A stretch of 11,576 bases of DNA, taken from the NCBI GenBank assembly GCA_024409185.1, contig JAKSUD010000011.1, positions 1-11,576 on the forward strand, given 5' to 3'. Below are positions 7,410-11,576 of the stretch, piece after piece. A program made the position numbers and the translations under genes. The DNA is from an archaeon (GTDB taxonomy: Archaea; Methanobacteriota; Methanobacteria; Methanobacteriales; Methanobacteriaceae). The notes beneath the pieces were generated by a model, which was not told the DNA's origin, searched no databases, and worked only from the letters and a program-made list of their open reading frames with translations. Position 1 is the first letter of the stretch, and each line of letters begins with the position of its first letter.

Positions 7410-8243
7410 ATGTTATTTAAAATTCCTATAAAAATTGATGATCCTGAAGAAATTGATTGGGCTTACTTTTGGGAAAAGAAAGTAGAAGCTAAAGATGATA
7501 TTAAAAAAGATTGGGATAAAGAAGCTTCAAGATTTGGAAAGTATGCAGTTTGTGGTGGATATAACAACGAACTCCTCTCTAAATTAAAATTAGATAAAGA
7601 AGATACTGTTCTTGATTTAGGATGTGGAGAAGGTAATATTACTATCCCCCTCTCAAAACAAGTGAAATCTGTAACAGGTGTTGATTTATCTGAAAATATG
7701 CTTGAACTCTTAAATAAAAATGCTCAAAAAGAAAATATAAATAATATTAAAACAATGAAAAGAGATTTGAGCAAGATTACTATAAATGATGTAGGAGCTC
7801 ATGATATTGTTATTGCATCAAGATCAATTAATAGAGTTTTAAATATTCAAGAATTAATAGCTAATTTAAATGAAATAGCTAATAAATATGTATTTATTAC
7901 TATTTATGGAGCGAATAATTGGAAAATTGAAAAAGAATTTTATGAATCAATTGATAAAGAATATCCAGAATTCCCAACACATCGATACTTATTTAATGCA
8001 CTTTTAGATATGGGAATTTCACCAAATGTTGAAAATCTTACTTTAACAAATCACAGAGAATATGAAAATCTAGATGACTTCTTTAAAAGAAGAAATTGGA
8101 ATCTCAATGATTTAACAGACTCTGAAAAAGAAGAAGCAATTGAATTTGTTAAGAATTCATTAGAAATAAATGAAAATGGAAATTTATTCAACAAAGAAGA
8201 TATTGTTGATTGGGTTTTAATATGGTGGAAAGTTAAGGATTAA
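7410..8243 (+). CDS. Class I SAM-dependent methyltransferase
   Basis: The 277-residue product has a Rossmann-type methyltransferase core. Motif I is VLDLGCGEGNITIPL (67-81), where the glycines contact S-adenosylmethionine. The acidic end of strand 2 is in VTGVDLSENML (88-98), with D92 expected to bind the ribose hydroxyls. Motif II lies around KRDL (117-120), and strand 4 is HDIVIASRSINRV (131-143). An N-terminal segment rich in Trp and charged residues (1-45) and a C-terminal part (about 165-277) with several Trp and Glu frame the core; these probably set substrate choice. The substrate is unknown; neither a DNA-MTase (N/D)PP(Y/F) motif nor an RNA-binding domain is evident. GGTTA at 7401-7405 is a moderate ribosome binding site. 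The gene probably shares a transcript with the helical protein upstream. No T-run follows on its own strand before the convergent gene at 8328. Confidence 0.88.
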   Translation: MLFKIPIKIDDPEEIDWAYFWEKKVEAKDDIKKDWDKEASRFGKYAVCGGYNNELLSKLKLDKEDTVLDLGCGEGNITIPLSKQVKSVTGVDLSENMLELLNKNAQKENINNIKTMKRDLSKITINDVGAHDIVIASRSINRVLNIQELIANLNEIANKYVFITIYGANNWKIEKEFYESIDKEYPEFPTHRYLFNALLDMGISPNVENLTLTNHREYENLDDFFKRRNWNLNDLTDSEKEEAIEFVKNSLEINENGNLFNKEDIVDWVLIWWKVKD

Positions 8244-8261
8244 TATTTAATAAAAACTATA

Positions 8262-8315
8262 TTATAAAAGATGAAAAAGATAAAAAAAGAACCTAAATAA
8301 TTAAAAAAAATTAGA
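8262..8315 (-). terminator. T-rich transcription end of the secreted-protein gene
   Basis: After the stop at 8328 the minus strand carries runs of 8 and 7 T and further T-rich sequence. This lies in the short gap before the convergent methyltransferase gene. Confidence 0.5.
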
Positions 8316-8327
8316 ATGATTTATAAA

Positions 8328-8948
8328 TTAAAACAAACTAATTTTAAGAGAATTGGAGTAATATGGTAAAATATTATTCATATACTCAGAATTCATATAA
8401 GAATTAATACTAGGTCTAACATCATTAATAATAGAATAAATATTATCCATAGTAGAATAAACACTTTTTTTAGCAGAATTAGTAATAGCTATAGTGGAAC
8501 CAGCAGTATCTTTAGCAAAACTAGCACTAGCTACAGCAGCAACAACATTAGGATTATTCTTTACACTATCCTCAGAATCAACATTCTCTTGTTGAAGAAG
8601 TTTTTTAGGTTTATTTTTATCATCAACTAATTTTTTAACATTAGTAGATGGAGATTTATTTTTATCTACTATTTCAGTATCAGACAAAACAGATTCTTTA
8701 AGATTAGAAACAGAAGCATCAGAACTAGAAAGAGAACTAGAATCATTTAAACTAAAATCATTATTCTGAGAACAAAAAGAAGAATCAGAAACTGAAACAG
8801 TAGAATCAACACTGACAGGCTCCATAGCAACAGAATCTATAACATCATGAGAATCAATATCCGCCGCAGAAACTAAACTCATAGAAAAACCAACAAGACT
8901 TATTAAAAGTAATGTACATAAAAATATTTTAAAAGTTTTTGATACCAT
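8328..8948 (-). CDS. Secreted serine-rich protein with N-terminal signal peptide
   Basis: The 206-residue product starts with a classic Sec signal peptide: Lys4 and Lys7, a hydrophobic core at 8-26, and probable cleavage after VSA (26-28). Residues 40-90 are low complexity, dominated by Ser with Asp, Val and Asn. Residues 95-130 are Lys- and Asp-rich, and the C-terminal 75 residues alternate small and polar residues and end in a Tyr/Asn/Ser-rich tail (163-200). The N-terminus resembles those of Methanobrevibacter surface adhesin-like and pseudomurein-hydrolase proteins (inference). No catalytic triad, pseudomurein-binding repeat, beta-helix repeat or membrane anchor is visible, so it may be a small exported wall-associated protein or a shortened relative. 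The start at 8948 has GTGAT (8952-8956) three bases upstream. It has its own promoter, preceded by an unusual direct repeat. Confidence 0.8.
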   Translation of the reverse strand: MVSKTFKIFLCTLLLISLVGFSMSLVSAADIDSHDVIDSVAMEPVSVDSTVSVSDSSFCSQNNDFSLNDSSSLSSSDASVSNLKESVLSDTEIVDKNKSPSTNVKKLVDDKNKPKKLLQQENVDSEDSVKNNPNVVAAVASASFAKDTAGSTIAITNSAKKSVYSTMDNIYSIINDVRPSINSYMNSEYMNNILPYYSNSLKISLF

Positions 8949-9015
8949 CTAATCACACCCTAAGACTAATGAATTTTTACAAAATCCCATAAGATAATCT
9001 TAGTATATAGCCACC

Positions 9016-9025
9016 CATATATAAA
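9016..9025 (-). promoter_or_regulatory. TATA box of the secreted-protein gene
   Basis: On the minus strand TTTATATATG (complement of 9016-9025) is one of the best TATA matches in the window and lies about 70 bases before the ATG at 8948. It predicts a transcript start near 8990 and a leader of about 40-45 bases. Confidence 0.55.
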
Positions 9026-9045
9026 TATATCTTTTTAAATCCAGT

Positions 9046-9063
9046 TAATTGCATAAACAAGAA
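9046..9063. repeat. 18-bp direct repeat, copy 1 (proximal to TATA box)
   Basis: TAATTGCATAAACAAGAA is identical to the copy at 9127-9144, 81 bases away. It lies about 20 bases upstream of the TATA box of the secreted-protein gene. Exact identity of a motif with mixed bases is less expected by chance here than an A/T run would be, so a regulator binding site is plausible. Confidence 0.55.
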
Positions 9064-9126
9064 AAATTAAAAGCCAAAATAATGTTTAAAGGACATAAAA
9101 TTAATTATTGGCTAAACAAGTAAAAA

Positions 9127-9144
9127 TAATTGCATAAACAAGAA
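9127..9144. repeat. 18-bp direct repeat, copy 2 (distal)
   Basis: This is the second identical copy of TAATTGCATAAACAAGAA, in the same orientation as copy 1. The sequence flanking the two copies is unrelated, so the identity is limited to the 18 bases. Confidence 0.55.
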
Positions 9145-9149
9145 TATAA

Positions 9150-9300
9150 AAAAGTAAAAAAATAAATTTAAAAATGAGAAATAAATATTTTAAATAAATT
9201 CATTGAATAAAAATATTATAAAATATAAAAAAGTAAAAATTATAATAAATAAAAAAATAGATGAAAATTAAAAAAATAAATAAAAAAATAGATTATTTTA
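9150..9300 (-). terminator. T-rich transcription end of the reductase gene
   Basis: Past the stop at 9307 the minus strand has many runs of 5-7 T over about 150 bases. A perfect 17-bp direct repeat (9246-9262 and 9277-9293, TAAATAAAAAAATAGAT on the plus strand) lies within it and is low-complexity. Confidence 0.5.
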
Positions 9301-9306
9301 AAGAAT

Positions 9307-10467
9307 TCAACTTCTTTTAAAGAATTCAGCTACTTTTTCAAGTTCTCCTCCAATATCAATGTCTTGAGGACATCTAATATCACAATCACCACAGAAACTA
9401 CAGTTATCTGCACGTTCCTTTTCACCAGCTAACCAGAAATAAGGAGCTGCTGTTTTATCAACATAATTTAAACTTTTACAGATATTATATTGTTTAAAAC
9501 AATGAGGAATATTTACACCATTATGACAAGGCATACAATATCTACAACCAGTACATGGAATTTCCTCTCTTGATTTATAAACATTACAAACATCTTTAAG
9601 AACTTGTTTATCATGTTCTGAAATTGAATTAACCTCAGCAGTAGATGCAATAGCTACATTTTCTTTAACTTGTTCTAAATTACTCATACCACTAAATACA
9701 GAATTTACAAAAGGTTTATCCCACAAATATTCAAGAGCCCAACCCACAGGACTTCTTTTTTTATCTGCAGTCTCAAAAAGAGCTGTAACTTCATCAGGAA
9801 TATTATTCACTAAACTTCCACCTCTAAGAGGTTCCATAATAACATTTCCAAGACCTTGACTTGCAATAAATTCAACACCTGGAAGACCAGTTTTATAATC
9901 TTCATCAAGATAATTCATTTGAGTTAAAATAACATCCCATTTATCATAAGAGTCCATAATTGAGAAAAATACTTCTAAATCATCATGAATAGAAAATCCA
10001 ACATACTTTGCTCTTCCATCTTCCAAAATAGAATCTAAAAAGTCAAGCACATCATGATCCATTAAATTATACCAAAAATCAACTTTAAGAGAATGGAGCA
10101 TATAAACATCAACATAATCTGTTTTAAGTCTTTTCAGTTGTTCATCTAAAAGGTTATCCATAGATTTACGACTATCAACTAACCAACTTGGAAGTTTAGT
10201 TTGAATAATAACATCATCACGAATTCCTCTCTCATCCACATAATTTCCAAGGAATGGTTCTGCATTTCCTCCTTTTTTCATACTTTCAGTATGATATGAA
10301 TAAGCAGTATCAAAATAATTAACACCATGTTCAATTGCATAATCAAACATTTTAGTAGCTTCCACCTCATCAATCTCATGAAACTTATCTCTATGAGGTA
10401 AACGCATACAACCAAAACCTAAATTAGATACTTCTAAATCAGTTTTACCAAGTTTTCTATATAACAT
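9307..10467 (-). CDS. Aldo/keto reductase with C-terminal iron-sulfur (ferredoxin-like) cysteine clusters
   Basis: The 386-residue product joins an aldo/keto reductase barrel (about 1-285) to a C-terminal domain with two cysteine groups. The catalytic tetrad appears complete: D53 and Y58 in YFDTAYSYH, K91 in IIQTK, and H125 in YMLH. The first cluster is C305, C308, C311, C314 and C323. The second is a textbook 4Fe-4S motif, C356, C359, C362 and C366 followed by Pro. This layout matches the predicted oxidoreductases of COG1453, found in anaerobes. The barrel would use NAD(P)H and the clusters would pass electrons to or from ferredoxin-like partners (inference). The true substrate is unknown. 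The start at 10467 has GGTG (10472-10475) in place. It is divergent from the CMD-fold gene, with 97 bp shared. A 14-bp repeat spans its stop codon. Confidence 0.92.
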   Translation of the reverse strand: MLYRKLGKTDLEVSNLGFGCMRLPHRDKFHEIDEVEATKMFDYAIEHGVNYFDTAYSYHTESMKKGGNAEPFLGNYVDERGIRDDVIIQTKLPSWLVDSRKSMDNLLDEQLKRLKTDYVDVYMLHSLKVDFWYNLMDHDVLDFLDSILEDGRAKYVGFSIHDDLEVFFSIMDSYDKWDVILTQMNYLDEDYKTGLPGVEFIASQGLGNVIMEPLRGGSLVNNIPDEVTALFETADKKRSPVGWALEYLWDKPFVNSVFSGMSNLEQVKENVAIASTAEVNSISEHDKQVLKDVCNVYKSREEIPCTGCRYCMPCHNGVNIPHCFKQYNICKSLNYVDKTAAPYFWLAGEKERADNCSFCGDCDIRCPQDIDIGGELEKVAEFFKRS

Positions 10468-10513
10468 TAAAACACCAATAAATAATAATCACATAATTTA
10501 ATCTAAAATAATT

Positions 10514-10542
10514 ATTTAATATTATGTAATCCATAATATAAA
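10514..10542. promoter_or_regulatory. Inverted-repeat control region shared by the reductase and CMD-fold genes
   Basis: ATATTATG (10519-10526) and CATAATAT (10532-10539) form perfect 8-base arms around a 5-base spacer in the middle of the 97-bp divergent gap. The left part (ATTTAATATTATG, 10514-10526) is placed as a TATA box for the plus-strand gene. The right part, read on the minus strand (TTTATATTATGG), is placed as one for the reductase. The element is either two back-to-back TATA boxes or an operator overlapping both. Confidence 0.5.
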
Positions 10543-10564
10543 TAACAATAATCTAAGGGATAAT

Positions 10565-11380
10565 ATGTCAGAAAGATTTGAAAAGGGAAGAAAAGTATTA
10601 AAACAAATTAATGATGATTCCATTGAAAATATTTTTAAAGGATTAGAAGGAATTGCTCCGGTATTAGGTAGATTCATTGTAGAATATCCTTACAGTGAGA
10701 TTTACACAAGAGAAGCTATTGACTTGAAAAAAAGAGAATTATGTACAATAGCTGCTTTAACTGTAATGGGTTTTCCTCAAGGAGAATTAAAAGCTCATGT
10801 AAGAGGTAATTTATCAGCTGGAAATAGTCCTGAAGAGATAATAGAAGTTATAATACAAATGTCTGCTTATGGAGGTTTTCCAGCAGCTATTAATGCGGTG
10901 AATACTGCAAAAGAAGTATTTGAAGAAAGAAATTTACTTCCATTAAAAATATCTGAATCTGATACAAAAATGGAGCGAAAAGAAAGAAAAACAAGAAACC
11001 AAGCAGGTTTAGAAGTTTTAAAACAAACAAAAAATCAAGAAGAAGATGAAATCTTATCTGATTTAGAAGAATTTATCCCAAGTATGAGAAGATTTATTAT
11101 TGAATTCCCTTACAGTGAAATTTATACAAGAGCTGGGCTTGATTTAAAAACAAGAGAATTATGCACAGTAGCTGCTTTAACTGCTCTTGGAAACTGTCAA
11201 GATCAATTAAAAGTACATATCGAAGCAGCTTTAAATTTAGAAAACACTCCAGAAGAAATAGCTGAAATAATCATACAAATGACAGCATACTCTGGTTTTC
11301 CTTCAGCTTTAAATGGTTTAAAAGTTGCAAAAGAAGTATTTAAAGAAAAAAATTTACTTCCATTAAACTTAGAAAAATAA
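10565..11380 (+). CDS. Tandem carboxymuconolactone decarboxylase-fold (CMD/AhpD-like) protein
   Basis: The 271-residue product contains two CMD-family units offset by exactly 140 residues (about 1-127 and 141-267). Shared blocks include YPYSEIYTRE and FPYSEIYTRA (41-50, 181-190), RELCTIAALT and RELCTVAALT (57-66, 197-206), a histidine in LKAHV and LKVHI (H78, H218), and NLLPL near each end. Gamma-carboxymuconolactone decarboxylase acts in aromatic ring breakdown and AhpD in peroxide defence. AhpD uses a CxxC pair; here each unit has a single aligned cysteine (C60, C200; C211 is extra), so AhpD-type disulfide chemistry is unlikely. Many archaeal members have unknown function. AGGGA at 10556-10560 serves as ribosome binding site. 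Divergence from the Fe-S reductase with a shared control element suggests a joint redox or detoxification role (inference). Confidence 0.9.
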   Translation: MSERFEKGRKVLKQINDDSIENIFKGLEGIAPVLGRFIVEYPYSEIYTREAIDLKKRELCTIAALTVMGFPQGELKAHVRGNLSAGNSPEEIIEVIIQMSAYGGFPAAINAVNTAKEVFEERNLLPLKISESDTKMERKERKTRNQAGLEVLKQTKNQEEDEILSDLEEFIPSMRRFIIEFPYSEIYTRAGLDLKTRELCTVAALTALGNCQDQLKVHIEAALNLENTPEEIAEIIIQMTAYSGFPSALNGLKVAKEVFKEKNLLPLNLEK

Positions 11381-11485
11381 ATTAAATAAAAAAAAGTAAA
11401 AAATAATTAGTTAATTTAAAAAATTAGCTATTTTCTATTTTTAAAAAATTAAAAATTTAAAAAAATAACTCTTTTTTTTTAAAAA
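11381..11485 (+). terminator. T-rich transcription end of the CMD-fold gene
   Basis: The region after the stop is almost pure A/T. An A7 run and a T9-10 run facing each other across a short loop (about 11460-11480) give a weak hairpin ending in T. This is the likely end of the transcript. Confidence 0.45.
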
Positions 11486-11576
11486 ACAAAAAAAAAAGTA
11501 AAAAATAAAATAAAAAGTCTTGAAATAAAGTCTTTCTTTCTTGTTCTAAATTCTTTATTTTTTCTATTAGTATTGT

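Larger units (their letters stand above)
8949..9306. other. 358-bp intergenic region between the secreted-protein and reductase genes
   Basis: No gene is visible here. Read on the minus strand it holds, in order, the T-rich end of the reductase gene (about 9150-9300), two copies of an 18-bp repeat (9127-9144 and 9046-9063), the TATA box of the secreted-protein gene (9016-9025) and its leader with ribosome binding site. A degenerate third repeat copy (ATTGGCTAAACAAG, 9107-9120) and a loose inverted pair (AGCCAAAATAAT at 9072-9083, ATTATTGGCT at 9104-9113) lie between the two perfect copies. Confidence 0.7.

Noticed and set aside
9246..9293. 17-bp direct repeat TAAATAAAAAAATAGAT, 31-bp period
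   Set aside because: It is almost pure A with few T, lies in a T-tract terminator, and is best explained as low complexity; two copies do not make a CRISPR array.

Overview
This window looks like a piece of chromosome from a very AT-rich methanogenic archaeon of the Methanobacteriales, most like the gut or rumen genera Methanobrevibacter or Methanosphaera. The evidence is an archaeal-type glutamyl-tRNA synthetase, archaeal Shine-Dalgarno cores (GTGAT or GGTGA three to five bases before several starts), TTTATATA-like TATA boxes, and T-rich transcription ends on whichever strand is being read. The assignment is inferred from these features; no search was possible.

Layout, left to right. (1) 102-1760 (+): a membrane-anchored, highly charged protein with a small C-terminal beta-rich module and a clear hairpin terminator. 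(2) 1885-2676 (+): the decayed C-terminal two thirds of an acyltransferase-3 family membrane protein, with an internal stop and no N-terminus. (3) 2877-3187 (+): a small helical-protein gene with a near-perfect ribosome binding site, broken by a one-base frame change in an A6 run. (4) 3324-4304 (-): meso-diaminopimelate dehydrogenase, a lysine-pathway enzyme. (5) 4527-4883 (-): a VOC (glyoxalase-fold) protein without the usual histidine ligands. (6) 5027-6700 (-): gltX. (7) 6872-7363 and 7410-8243 (+): a probable two-gene unit of an unrecognised helical protein and a class I SAM methyltransferase. (8) 8328-8948 (-): a secreted serine-rich protein whose promoter has an 18-bp direct repeat upstream. 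(9) 9307-10467 (-) and 10565-11380 (+): a divergent pair, an aldo/keto reductase with two C-terminal cysteine clusters and a tandem carboxymuconolactone-decarboxylase-fold protein, sharing a 97-bp intergenic region centred on an inverted repeat.

How the genes relate. Most are single transcription units with their own promoter and T-rich end. ddh and gltX are core metabolism and translation. The reductase and CMD-fold protein share a control region and may form a small redox or detoxification module. The two broken genes lie side by side (1885-3187), so this stretch looks like a decaying accessory segment between intact genes.

I did not find a defence system, CRISPR array, integrase, insertion sequence or RNA gene. 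The best candidates for something undescribed are the anchored protein at the left end, the helical protein plus methyltransferase pair, and the two repeat-bearing promoter regions.
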